A DNA stretch of 64,000 nucleotides. Source: DASQPR01 sp963797675 (GTDB lineage Bacteria; Actinomycetota; Actinomycetes; Mycobacteriales; Micromonosporaceae). Location: the NCBI GenBank assembly GCA_963797675.1, contig CAWCQQ010000018.1, positions 1-64,000 on the forward strand, in the 5' to 3' direction. A program made the position numbers and the translations under genes. The notes below the pieces were generated by a model that made no database searches, had not been told where the DNA came from, and saw only the letters and a list, made by a program, of their open reading frames with translations. This document shows, piece by piece, positions 43,206 through 51,819 of this stretch; the first letter of the stretch is position 1, and every line of letters begins with the position of its first letter.

Positions 43206-44099
43206 ATGAAACTCAAGAGTTTGGTTGGCCTAGTCGGCGTGGCGGCGCTTGCGCTGGCCGTGGCCGCTTGCGGATCGGAAAAGAACGCGGCGCCGACCGC
43301 CGGTGCGAGTGTCGCCGCGTCGGCCACCACGGACGCCAAGCTGGTCGCCATGCTGCCGGCGGCGATCAAGAGCAAGGGCACGTTAACCATTGGTACGGAC
43401 TCGACGTACCCGCCGAACGAATACCTCGATGTCGACGGCAAGACGATCGTCGGGTTCGATGTCGACCTGTTCAACGCGGTCGCGAAGAAGCTCGGCCTCA
43501 CCACCCAGTGGCAGACGGCCGCGTTCGACGACATCATCCCCGGCGTGACGTCCGGCAAATATGACATGGGTGTCTCGTCGTTCACGATCAACTCCGACCG
43601 TGAGAAGCAGGTCGACATGATCAGCTACTTCACCGCCGGTATGCAGTGGGTGACCCCGACCGGCACCACGATCGACCCGAACAACGCCTGCGGCAAGAAG
43701 GTCGCGGTCCAGACCGGGACGGTCGAGGCGGACGACCTCGCGACGAAGTCGAAGGCCTGCACGGACGCGGGCAAGACAAAGATCACGATCGACCAGTACC
43801 AGGCGCAGGACGATGCGACCACCGCACTGTCCACCGGCAAGGACGACGCGATGTCGGCCGACCTCCCGCCGTCGATCGACGCCGTGGACAAGTCCGGTGG
43901 CAAGCTGCAGCTCGACGGCGCCCAGTACGGTGCGGCGCCGTACGGTTACGCGATCGCCAAGAACAACGGCCAGTTCGCGCAGGCCATTCAGGGCGCGGTC
44001 CAGGACCTGATCAATGACGGCACGTACGCCAAGATCCTGAACACCTGGAAGGTTCAGGGCGGCGCGATCCCGACGTCACAGATCAACCCGACCTCCTGA
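43206..44099 (+). CDS. Polar amino acid ABC transporter substrate-binding lipoprotein
   Basis: 297 residues. Lipobox ALAVAAC near residue 22. Family 3 solute-binding fold: GTLTIGTDSTYPPNEYLDVDGKTIVGFDVDLFNAVAKKLGL, FDDIIPGVTSGKYDMGVSSFTINSDREKQVDMISYF, then KKVAVQTGTVEADDL and YGYAIAKNNGQFAQAIQGAV. Binds a polar amino acid (glutamate, glutamine, arginine or similar; not resolved). AAAAGGAATAATTTAATG gives an A/T-rich ribosome site, suggesting efficient initiation. First gene of a three-gene operon. Confidence 0.92.
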   Translation: MKLKSLVGLVGVAALALAVAACGSEKNAAPTAGASVAASATTDAKLVAMLPAAIKSKGTLTIGTDSTYPPNEYLDVDGKTIVGFDVDLFNAVAKKLGLTTQWQTAAFDDIIPGVTSGKYDMGVSSFTINSDREKQVDMISYFTAGMQWVTPTGTTIDPNNACGKKVAVQTGTVEADDLATKSKACTDAGKTKITIDQYQAQDDATTALSTGKDDAMSADLPPSIDAVDKSGGKLQLDGAQYGAAPYGYAIAKNNGQFAQAIQGAVQDLINDGTYAKILNTWKVQGGAIPTSQINPTS

Positions 44100-44103
44100 C
44101 GTC

Positions 44104-45096
44104 GTGACCATCCAGACCAACACCGAACGGGCACGGCCTGAGCCAATCAAGGCCGTGCCCGTTCGGCACCCCTGGCGGTGGGTCGGCGCCGCGGTCATCG
44201 TGATCCTGGTCGCCATGTTCGTGCACCTGCTGGTCACGAACTCGGCGTTCCAGTGGAACTTCATGGTCAACCAGATGTTCCGACCGCCGATCATCGCCGG
44301 TCTGCGGGGAACCATCCTGCTGACCATCTTCTCGATGATCATCGGTGTCGTCCTGGGCGTCCTGATTGCCGTCTGCCGGTTGTCGCCGAATCCGATTCTG
44401 TCCAAGGTCGCGTTCGTCTACACCTGGTTCTTCCGCGCCGTTCCCCGGCTCGTGCTCTGCGTGCTCTTCGGCAACCTCGGCATCCTGTGGCACGAGGTCG
44501 GCTTCGGGCTGCCGTTCGATGAGCAGATCGGCCACGTGTTCGGCATCGACGATCTGAACGCCAAGATCTTCTCGTTCGACGCGCGTACGGCGTTGACCGG
44601 CTTCGTCGCCGGCATGCTCGCGCTCGCCCTGTCCGAGGGTGCCTACATGGCCGAGATCGTCCGCGCCGGCATCGGCGCCGTTGATCCCGGTCAGGCCGAG
44701 GCGGCCGAGGCGCTGGGCCTGACCCGCAACCAGACGCTGAGCCGGATCGTCCTGCCGCAGGCGATGCGGGTGATCGTGCCGCCGACCGGCAACGAGGTCA
44801 TCGCGATGCTGAAGGACACGTCGCTGGTCGCCTACACACCGGTCAGCATGGAGCTGTTCTTCCAGCTGAGCGCGGTCGGCCACCGTACGTTCAATCTCTT
44901 CCCGATGCTGGTCGCCGCGTGCCTGTGGTACCTGTTCCTGGTCAGCATCCTGATGGTCGGCCAGTTCTACGTCGAGCGCTACTTCTCTCGCGGTTTCGGC
45001 GCTTCGCGCGGCGGCAAGATGAAGGCGCAGGACATCGGGATGGAGCACAGCAATCTGATGACGGTGATGCCGCCGAACGAGGGAGGCGTCGCATGA
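44104..45096 (+). CDS. Polar amino acid ABC transporter permease
   Basis: 330 residues. A ~20-residue polar N-terminus, then membrane helices (WVGAAVIVILVAMFVHLLV; GLRGTILLTIFSMIIGVVLGVLIAV; LALSEGAYMAEIVRAGIGAVDPGQAEAAEALGLTRNQTLSRIVLPQAMRVIVPPTGNEVI, the HisM/GlnP EAA loop). Forms the channel for the binding protein encoded upstream. GTG 44104 lies before a perfect 16-bp hairpin (44123-44166) inside the first 21 codons. If that hairpin is purely intercistronic, GTG 44155 would be the real start, but it has no ribosome site. Overlaps the ATPase gene by ATGA. Confidence 0.92.
   Translation: MTIQTNTERARPEPIKAVPVRHPWRWVGAAVIVILVAMFVHLLVTNSAFQWNFMVNQMFRPPIIAGLRGTILLTIFSMIIGVVLGVLIAVCRLSPNPILSKVAFVYTWFFRAVPRLVLCVLFGNLGILWHEVGFGLPFDEQIGHVFGIDDLNAKIFSFDARTALTGFVAGMLALALSEGAYMAEIVRAGIGAVDPGQAEAAEALGLTRNQTLSRIVLPQAMRVIVPPTGNEVIAMLKDTSLVAYTPVSMELFFQLSAVGHRTFNLFPMLVAACLWYLFLVSILMVGQFYVERYFSRGFGASRGGKMKAQDIGMEHSNLMTVMPPNEGGVA
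44123..44166 (+). repeat. 16-bp perfect hairpin at the start of the permease gene
   Basis: CCGAACGGGCACGGCC (44123-44138) and its exact reverse complement (44151-44166) flank a 12-base loop. It begins 24 bases after the binding-protein stop. As RNA it should fold strongly and reduce permease translation or transcription, or protect the 3' end of the binding-protein message. Same position as the livK/livH hairpin. Confidence 0.8.
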
Positions 45097-45875
45097 TCAC
45101 CGACTCACCGGCGGCCGGCAAGATGGTCGTCTCCGACAACGTGCACAAGTCGTTCGGCAGCCTGGAGGTCCTCAAGGGCATCGACTTCGAGGTCGGATCA
45201 GGCGAAGTGTCGGTGATCATCGGGCCGTCCGGATCCGGCAAGTCGACGTTTCTGCGATGCATCAACCACCTGGAAAAGATCAACGCCGGCCGGATCTGGG
45301 TCGACGGCGATCTCATCGGTTACCGGCAGCGCGGCGACAAGCTGCACGAGATGCACGACAAGGACATCGCGAAACAGCGCCGATCGATCGGCATGGTGTT
45401 CCAGCGGTTCAACCTGTTCCCGCACATGACCGCGCTGCAGAACGTGATCGAGGCGCCGATCCGGGCCGGCCGTCGCAAGAAGAGCGAGTGCACGGACGAG
45501 GCGGTGGCACTGCTGCGCCGCGTCGGTCTTGGCGACAAGATCGACTCCTATCCGGGTCATCTCTCCGGCGGCCAGCAGCAGCGGGTCGCGATCGCTCGGG
45601 CGCTCGCGATGAAGCCGAAGCTGATGCTGTTCGACGAGCCGACGTCGGCACTCGACCCGGAACTCGTCGGCGAGGTGCTGGACGTGATGAAGGATCTTGC
45701 GCGGGACGGCATGACCATGATCGTCGTGACGCACGAGATCGGCTTTGCCCGAGAGGTCGGCGACATGCTGACGTTCATGGACGGGGGAGTGGTGGTCGAG
45801 TCCGGCCGACCCCGGGACATCATTGCGAACCCGCAGCACGAACGTACCCAGGCGTTCTTGGCCAAGGTGCTGTAG
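45093..45875 (+). CDS. Polar amino acid ABC transporter ATP-binding protein
   Basis: 260 residues. Walker A VIIGPSGSGKSTFLRCINHLE, Q-loop GMVFQRFNLFPHMTALQNVIEAPI, signature LSGGQQQRVAIARALAMKP, Walker B LMLFDEPTSALDPELVGEVL and H-loop VVTHEIGFAREV: the GlnQ/HisP subfamily. Powers uptake with the permease and binding protein just upstream. The stop is followed by a strong hairpin. Confidence 0.95.
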   Translation: MITDSPAAGKMVVSDNVHKSFGSLEVLKGIDFEVGSGEVSVIIGPSGSGKSTFLRCINHLEKINAGRIWVDGDLIGYRQRGDKLHEMHDKDIAKQRRSIGMVFQRFNLFPHMTALQNVIEAPIRAGRRKKSECTDEAVALLRRVGLGDKIDSYPGHLSGGQQQRVAIARALAMKPKLMLFDEPTSALDPELVGEVLDVMKDLARDGMTMIVVTHEIGFAREVGDMLTFMDGGVVVESGRPRDIIANPQHERTQAFLAKVL

Positions 45876-45892
45876 ATGCGAGCCGGCGTGAC

Positions 45893-45925
45893 GGCCGCGT
45901 CGGCGCTCGTGCCGACGCGGCCTTT
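45893..45925 (+). terminator. Hairpin terminator after the amino acid ABC operon
   Basis: GGCCGCGTCGGC (45893-45904) and its exact reverse complement (45911-45922) with a 6-base loop, followed by TTT. It ends 33 bp before polA. Confidence 0.85.
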
Positions 45926-45957
45926 GTCAGGGTCCGTAGCAGACTAGGCTCGCTGGC

Positions 45958-48656
45958 GTGAGCGATGAACTGACAGAATCCACCGGCCGGCTGCTTCTCC
46001 TGGATGGCCATTCGCTGGCCTACCGAGCGTTCTTCGCGCTGCCGGTGGAGAACTTCTCGACGTCGACCGGGCAGCCGACCAACGCGGTCTACGGGTTCAC
46101 GTCGATGCTCATCAACGTGCTGCGCGACGAGAAGCCGACGCACATCATCGTCGCGTTCGACGTCTCCCGGAAGTCGTTCCGGACCGAGCGCTACGCCGAA
46201 TACAAGGCCGGTCGGGCGACCACGCCGACCGACTTCGTCGGCCAGGTCGCGCTCGTCAAAGAGGTGCTGGCAGCGTTGCGCGTGCCGGTCGTCGAGGCGC
46301 CCGGGTTTCGAGGCCGACGACGCGATCGCCACCCTGGCTCGCCGCGGCCGCGACGCCGGCCTCGACGTTCTGATCTGCTCCGGCGACCGTGACGCGTTCC
46401 AGCTGATCGAGGACCGGATCACCGTCCTCTACCCCCGCAAGGGCGTGTCCGACCTGGCGCGGATGACACCGGCCGCGGTCGAGGAGCGCTACGGCGTCAG
46501 TCCGGCCCGATACCGCGACCTCGCGGCGCTGGTCGGCGAGTCGAGTGACAACCTGACCGGCATCGCCGGCGTCGGACCGAAGACGGCCGCGAAGTGGATC
46601 GTGCAGTACGACGGGCTCGACGGCGTGATCGCGCATGTCGACGAGATCAAGGGCAAGGCCGGTGACAGCCTGCGGGCCGGCCTCGCCGACGTGATCCGCA
46701 ACTACGACCTGAACCGGCTCGTGGACGATCTGGAGCTGTCCGTCGAGCCGGCCGACGCGGTGTGGCACGGCTGGGATCGCGAGCAGGTGCATCAGGTCTT
46801 CGACGCGCTGCAGTTCCGGGTGCTGCGGGACCGGCTCTACCAATACCTCGAAGCGGTCGAGCCGGAGGCCGAGGGTGGCTTCGACGTGGATACGACCGTG
46901 CTCGGCACCGGCGACGTGACGTCGTGGCTGGCCGCTAACGTGCACGCGGGCGATCCGGTCGGTGTCGCCTACGCCGGCTCGTTCGGCCGAGGCACCGGCT
47001 CGTTGACCGGGTCTGGCGATCGCGACCGCAGAGGGTAAGGCTGCATCGTTCGATCCGAGCGCGCTCGACGGTGACGATGACACGGCCGTTGCTGCGTGGC
47101 TCGCCGACCCCAAGCGCCCGAAGATCATTCATGACGCGAAACCCCTCCTGCTGGCCGCCGCCGCACACGGTTGGTCGATCAACGGTCTCGACACCGATAC
47201 CGCACTGGCGGCCTATCTGGCCCGGCCGGACCAGCGGTCCTACGACCTCACCGACCTCGCTCTGCGCTACCTGCACCGTGAGCTGAAGGTGGACACCCCG
47301 GAGAACGGGCAGATGATGCTCGACGGGCTCGGTGACGACGACGCCGACCGCAATCTGATGCTGGCCGCCGCCGCGACACTCGATCTGGCCGCCGCGATCG
47401 ACGCTGAGTTCGCCCGCGACGGCGGCACGTCGGCCCGGATCCTCAAGGATCTCGAGCAGCCGCTGGCCTACGTCCTGGCCGAGATGGAACACCTGGGCAT
47501 CACGGCCGACGAGGAATACCTGACCGATCTGCAGAAGTCGTTCGCGGAAGCGGTCACAAACGCGGCTCAGAGTGCGTACGCGGTGATCGGCCGTGAGTTC
47601 AACCTCGGCTCGCCCAAGCAACTGCAGGAGATCCTGTTCACCGAACTCGAACTGCCGAAGACCAAGAAGATCAAGACCGGCTACACCACCGATGCCGACG
47701 CGCTCGCGTGGCTGCATGCGCAGAGCGAGCACCCGCTGCTCGAGCACCTGCTCCGGCACCGCGATGTCGCGAAGCTGAAGTCGACGGTCGACGGCCTGCT
47801 CAAGTCGGTGTCCGCCGACGGTCGCATCCACACGACCTACTTCCAGACGGTTGCCGCGACCGGCCGGCTCTCGTCGACCGATCCGAACCTCCAGAACATC
47901 CCGATCCGGACCGCGGAAGGGCGGCGGATTCGCAAGGCGTTCGTCGCCGGTCCGGACCGGGATTCACTTATGACGGCCGACTACAGCCAGATCGAGATGC
48001 GCATCATGGCGCACCTGTCGCAGGACGTCGCGCTGGTCGATGCGTTCAACTCCGGCTTCGACTTCCACGCTGCGACCGCGTCCTCGGTGTTCGCCGTACC
48101 GGCTGCGGAGGTCACGCACGAGCAGCGGCGCCGGATCAAGGCGATGAACTACGGCCTCGCCTACGGCCTGTCCGCGTTCGGTCTCGCGCAGCAGCTCGGC
48201 ATCACGCCCGCGGAGGCGACCGTGCTGATGGAGGAGTACTTCGAACGGTTCGGCGGCGTCCGGGCTTACCTGAAGGACATCGTCAAGCAGGCCAGCACCG
48301 ACGGCTACACGTCGACGGTGCTCGGGCGACGCCGCTACCTGCCGGATCTCGCGAGCGACAACCGGCAGCGCCGGGAAATGGCCGAGCGGATGGCGCTGAA
48401 CGCACCGATCCAAGGCTCGGCGGCCGACATCATGAAAGTTGCGATGCTCGATGTGGCCAAGGCCATCAAGGCTGAAGGCCTGGCGTCGACGATGCTGCTG
48501 CAGGTGCATGACGAGCTGGTGTTCGACGTCGCGGCCGGCGAGCGGGAAACGCTGGAAACGCTGGTGCGGGCGAAGATGGGCGACGCCTATCCGCTGTCCG
48601 TGCCGCTGTCGGTCTCGGTCGGCGCCGGTCGCGACTGGGACGCAGCCGACCACTAG
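45958..48656 (+). pseudogene. polA: DNA polymerase I, two single-base insertions
   Basis: Full length (about 898 residues after correction). Frame 1 holds LLLLDGHSLAYRAFFALP. One extra T in TTT at 46306-46308 breaks FEADDAIATLARRG of the 5'-nuclease domain, which continues in the next frame (GIAGVGPKTAAKW). A second extra base near 47012 breaks the 3'-exonuclease-like domain after GRGTGSLTG; the rest reads LAIATAEGKAASF and then the polymerase domain: ATGRLSSTDPNLQNIPIR, MTADYSQIEMRIMAHLSQD, RRRIKAMNYGLAYGLSAFGLAQ, LLQVHDELVFD. The 3'-exonuclease catalytic acids are not evident, as usual for actinobacterial PolA. GTG 45958 start. Needed for Okazaki-fragment processing and repair, so two real frameshifts are unlikely; sequence error is my preferred view. 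Confidence 0.9.
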
Positions 48657-48693
48657 ACGACGCAGCCGGCCACGTGACGACGCAGCCGGCCAC
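48639..48693. repeat. Three tandem copies of the polA 3' end
   Basis: GACGCAGCCGACCAC at the end of polA (48639-48653) is followed by two 20-bp copies (48654-48673 and 48674-48693), each containing GACGACGCAGCCGGCCAC. The stop codon TAG is the first triplet of the second copy. The pattern parallels the PPTase 3'-end repeats at 2329-2434. Confidence 0.85.
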
Positions 48694-48723
48694 AAGAAAA
48701 CATGGAGAGCCGGACAGACAAAA

Positions 48724-48752
48724 CCGCCCGTACCGGTTAGCGGTACGAGCGG
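48724..48752 (-). terminator. Intrinsic terminator of the small minus-strand gene
   Basis: CGTACCG/CGGTACG stem extended by CCGC/GCGG across a one-base bulge, with a 5-base loop. On the minus strand it is followed by TTTTG, so it ends the gene at 48769-48915; it may also stop polA transcripts. Confidence 0.75.
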
Positions 48753-48768
48753 TGCATGTCGCCGGCGA

Positions 48769-48915
48769 TTAACGCCGAATCATCGCGCCTGTGGCCCGGG
48801 TGCGGGCATCGTCGCGATGTGCCTCGGCGCGGGAGCGGCTCGTGGTAACGGTGCCGGTCTCTTCGCAGAGCCGCACGCCGTCGTTGTGGTGGCGGGCGGT
48901 CCGTCGGGTGCTCAC
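48769..48915 (-). CDS. Small basic protein, 48 aa
   Basis: GTG-started frame with GGAGG 6 bases upstream, a strong ribosome site that argues for a real gene. The product (begins MSTRRTARHHNDGVRLCEE, ends TRATGAMIRR) is rich in Arg, Thr and His with one Cys, no hydrophobic segment. From memory, short proteins with a C-E-E-T-G motif occur in other actinobacteria, sometimes with a second Cys. An intrinsic terminator follows. Function unknown. Confidence 0.68.
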   Translation of the reverse strand: MSTRRTARHHNDGVRLCEETGTVTTSRSRAEAHRDDARTRATGAMIRR

Positions 48916-49021
48916 TGTGTTCCTCCAGTTATTGATGGTGCTGCTGGGTTCAAGTCTCGTCGGTGGGCGATCATTCCCATAGATAGATGTGTGCGCGGTC
49001 ACGGTGTCCTCGATCACCCGA

Positions 49022-49828
49022 TTACGGCTTCGCCGCGCTGAAGATGGCCGTACCAGGGAAGATGCGGCCACGCAGCGGACTCCACTGTCCCCAGATCTGC
49101 TCGTGACCGTCCGGCCACTCCGGCTCGATCAGGTCCCGCAGCTCGAATCCGGCGGCGAGCAACTCCCGGATCCGGTCGCCGAGCGTCCGATGGTGCTCGA
49201 CATAGGTGGCCACGCCGTCCTCGTCATACTCCACATAGGGCCGACGGTCGAAATATGAATGCACCGCACGCAGACCGCCCTCGCCGGGATCGTCGAGGAA
49301 AATCCAACGCATCGGGTGTGTCACCGAGAAAACCCAGCGACCGCCCGGTTTCAGCGCGCGGAACACCTCGCGCATCACGCCGGCCGAATCGTCGATGAAC
49401 GGCACCGCACCGAACGCAGTAAAGGCCAGGTCAAACGTTTCATCCCGGACGGGCAACCGGAGCGCGTCGGCTTGGATCAGCGGAACGCGTACCCCTGTGG
49501 TGTCGGCGGCCGTGCGTGCGTGCCGCAACATGCCGGCGGACAGGTCCAGCGCGACCACCTGCGCATCCTGCGTGGCGAGCCACCGCGAACACGACGCGGC
49601 ACCGCAACCGACCTCGAGGATCCGCCGACCGGCGAGGTCACCGAGGAGATGCACATCGGCTTCACGTAAGCCTTCCGGGCACCACCGGAACTCGACGTTG
49701 CCGAGGAATGCGCCGTGTTCGGCTTGATAGGTATCCGCGTCCAGGTCCCACCAATCGCGGCTGGCACGGCGATTCTCTGCGCTGTTGACATCACGGCGAG
49801 TAACGCCGGCACCATCGTTCTGATCCAC
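49022..49828 (-). CDS. Class I SAM-dependent methyltransferase
   Basis: About 268 residues. SAM-binding motif I is ILEVGCGAASCSRWLA, followed by VVALDLSAGML (motif II), LIQADALRLPVRDETFDLAFTAFGAVPFI (motif III) and LKPGGRWVFSVTHPMRW. These are features of UbiE/Methyltransf_11 proteins; the substrate is unknown. The start is uncertain: GTG 49828 begins the conserved part most closely (DWWDLDADTYQAEHG follows about 25 residues later) but has no ribosome site, so the transcript may be leaderless. Divergent from the HNH gene at 50011. Confidence 0.87.
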   Translation of the reverse strand: MDQNDGAGVTRRDVNSAENRRASRDWWDLDADTYQAEHGAFLGNVEFRWCPEGLREADVHLLGDLAGRRILEVGCGAASCSRWLATQDAQVVALDLSAGMLRHARTAADTTGVRVPLIQADALRLPVRDETFDLAFTAFGAVPFIDDSAGVMREVFRALKPGGRWVFSVTHPMRWIFLDDPGEGGLRAVHSYFDRRPYVEYDEDGVATYVEHHRTLGDRIRELLAAGFELRDLIEPEWPDGHEQIWGQWSPLRGRIFPGTAIFSAAKP

Positions 49829-50010
49829 AGTCGTACGGTACGGGTAACCGAACGGACAGACATTCTGTCGGATCCCGGCGTGTCGGTTGACGAGCGCGGC
49901 CGTTGCTACCAGGTTGTGTACGGTCCACGGCCGGGATGTCAAATCCATTGTGGACACAGTGGTAGACAGTGCAGATTGCGACAAAAACTGATATAGGGGA
50001 GGGCTGCTCT

Positions 50011-50712
50011 ATGGCCGATGCGGCGGACAACGTCACCGAGGCACACGACCAGCGCATGACCGTGCACATCCTCACGCATGTGCCCGAGCATCAACCGCGC
50101 GAGGACGACCCGCACTACCACCTGTTCAACCAGGCGAAGGCCCGGATGAAGCGGCAGGGTCTGTGGAAGTGCGCGATCAACGACGACTACTGCGCCGGAA
50201 ATATCGAGCTGCATCACTCGCACATCGAGTTCTCCCAGGTCGGTTCGTCGGATCTGAAGCGCGTCAACGAGGCGTTCGGTCTGCAACTCGACAGCGATGA
50301 CGACTTCCAGTCGTGGATCGAGTCGCCGGGCAACCTCGAGGCGCTGTGCGAGGTGCACCACCGGACGCACTACGGCGTACACGTCATTCCGGGACCGCTG
50401 TGGGAGCCGCTGCGCTACCGGAAGGCGAACGCGAAGCCGTCGGCCGAGTTCGTCACCGCGTCCGAGTTCGAGTCGGGCGAGGTCTCGACGAAGACGAAGA
50501 GCACCACGAAGACGACGGCCGTCAACGGCGGCGTGAAGACCGAGACCGACACGAAGTCGGACACCAAGGTCAAGGTCGACAACAAGACGGTCGAAGTGGT
50601 CCACGAGCACGACCACGTGACGGAGAAGCACGCCGCCGAGCACGGCCACAGCCACGTGCCGGCCCAGCGCAAGAAGCCGGGCCTGTTCGCCCGGATGTTC
50701 GGCCGCGGCTAA
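50011..50712 (+). CDS. HNH-like zinc-site protein with Lys/Thr- and His-rich tail (paralogue 2)
   Basis: 233 residues. The first ~145 are nearly identical to the protein at 1565-2221: EAHDQRMTVHILTHVPEH, GLWKCAINDDYCAGNIELHHSHIEF, GNLEALCEVHHRTHYGVHVIPGPLWEPLRYRKANAKPSAE. The tail (about 150-233) differs: KTKSTTKTT and TKSDTKVKVDNKT, then a His/Glu-rich segment VHEHDHVTEKHAAEHGHSHVP that could bind metal, then basic KKPGLFARMFGRG. ATG 50011 has GGGGAGGG 7 bases upstream. Cys/His pattern suggests an HNH fold; nuclease activity is unproven. Confidence 0.76.
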   Translation: MADAADNVTEAHDQRMTVHILTHVPEHQPREDDPHYHLFNQAKARMKRQGLWKCAINDDYCAGNIELHHSHIEFSQVGSSDLKRVNEAFGLQLDSDDDFQSWIESPGNLEALCEVHHRTHYGVHVIPGPLWEPLRYRKANAKPSAEFVTASEFESGEVSTKTKSTTKTTAVNGGVKTETDTKSDTKVKVDNKTVEVVHEHDHVTEKHAAEHGHSHVPAQRKKPGLFARMFGRG

Positions 50713-50738
50713 ACGCGCGGTCCGACGCCAGTCGCCCC

Positions 50739-50808
50739 AACCCCGTTGATCATGCAGTGGTACGCCGATCCCGGCACCCGCACGAGGAAGTCCATGATCA
50801 ACGGGGTT
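50739..50808. repeat. Long hairpin element between convergent genes (REP-like)
   Basis: AACCCCGTTGATCATG (50739-50754) and its exact reverse complement (50793-50808) flank a 38-base internal segment; CCCC/GGGG outside extends the stem across a 2-base bulge. It fills the gap between the HNH gene (stop 50712) and the MOSC gene (end 50815), so it may be a shared terminator; the long loop suggests a palindromic repeat element instead. Confidence 0.7.
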
Positions 50809-50814
50809 TCGGGG

Positions 50815-51486
50815 TCAGTCGTCCGTGTCGAGGGCGAATGAGGTCCGGCGCGCGGCGACGTCCTTCATCTCCTGCGGCAGCGCGTCGGCGACCAGCAGAT
50901 TCGGCAGCAACTCGGGCTCGGTGGTGACCGCGCGGAACGTCATCGCGACCGTCACGTCATGATCGGGTCGGTGGATCACCATGATCGGATCGCCGGCGCG
51001 CACCAGCCCCGGCGTGATCACCCGCAGGTACGCGCCCGGCTTCGCCGCCTGCGTGAACCGCTTGATCCAACCGCGCTCGTCGAGCCAGCCGGCGAACGTC
51101 CGGCACGGGATGCGGCAGTCGCACACCTCGAGCACCACGTCATCACCGATCTGCCAGCGTTCGCCGATCCGGGCGCCGTTGACGTCCAGCCCCGTGGTCG
51201 TCATGTTCTCGCCGAACACGCCGGACGGGAGGGTACGTCCGAGTTCGATCTCCCAGTCGTCGAGATCCTCCCGCGCGTACGCGTAGACGGCTTGATCCGT
51301 GCCGCCATGGTGCCGCAGGTCGGAGATCACATCGCCGGCCAGCCCGCTGCCGTCGACGCCCTTCGGGCCCGGCGCTGTGATGTTGACCGCATGGTCGACC
51401 GGGCGTTTGTCGATGCCGCTGACCCGGATGTCGGAATAGGGCACGGGACGTGCCTGACCGAGGTTGAGGGATGTGAGGACCGCCAT
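50815..51486 (-). CDS. MOSC domain protein (YiiM-like)
   Basis: 223 residues. MOSC features: GPKGVDGSGLAGDVISDLRHHGGTDQAVYAYAREDLDDWE, LPSGVFGENMTTTGLDVNGARIGERWQIGDDVVLEVCDCRIPCRTFAGW (conserved Cys) and PGAYLRVITPGLVRAGDPI. MOSC proteins bind the molybdenum cofactor or transfer sulphur; YiiM reduces N-hydroxylated compounds. No ribosome site at ATG 51486. A perfect 14-bp palindrome lies 68 bp upstream. Confidence 0.9.
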   Translation of the reverse strand: MAVLTSLNLGQARPVPYSDIRVSGIDKRPVDHAVNITAPGPKGVDGSGLAGDVISDLRHHGGTDQAVYAYAREDLDDWEIELGRTLPSGVFGENMTTTGLDVNGARIGERWQIGDDVVLEVCDCRIPCRTFAGWLDERGWIKRFTQAAKPGAYLRVITPGLVRAGDPIMVIHRPDHDVTVAMTFRAVTTEPELLPNLLVADALPQEMKDVAARRTSFALDTDD

Positions 51487-51819
51487 GGACCGGGATCCTA
51501 GGCGGTTGAGCGCTGTTGATCTCGCGAATATTCGGCGCGCAGGCGGCGCGCAGGTCAGATATCTGACGAGGCCGGCATCACTAACGGGGCAGTTACACGA
51601 ACCGGACAGGGGCACGGTAAGCTAACGGGTGCACTCGTGGGCTGCGCATCTCAGTAGGGAGCAGGTCCGCGGTCGCCGGATACCTTAACGATCCCAATGC
51701 CGCTTTTCACAGCGCCGAGATTGCCACAGCGTGCCCGACGACAGGCCCTCAGTGCGATCGGGTTCCCATGGACCTGGTCCCATACTGCGACAACCATCCG
51801 ACCGGAGCAACAACCCAAC
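51487..51819. promoter_or_regulatory. Divergent promoter region of the MOSC and rpsA genes
   Basis: 333 bp without a gene. Contains GTCAGATATCTGAC, a perfect 14-bp palindrome (51554-51567), nearer the MOSC gene. The rpsA leader must start in the right half, but I see no clear -35/-10 pair. The open frame running into rpsA from 51697 has no initiation signal. Confidence 0.5.
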
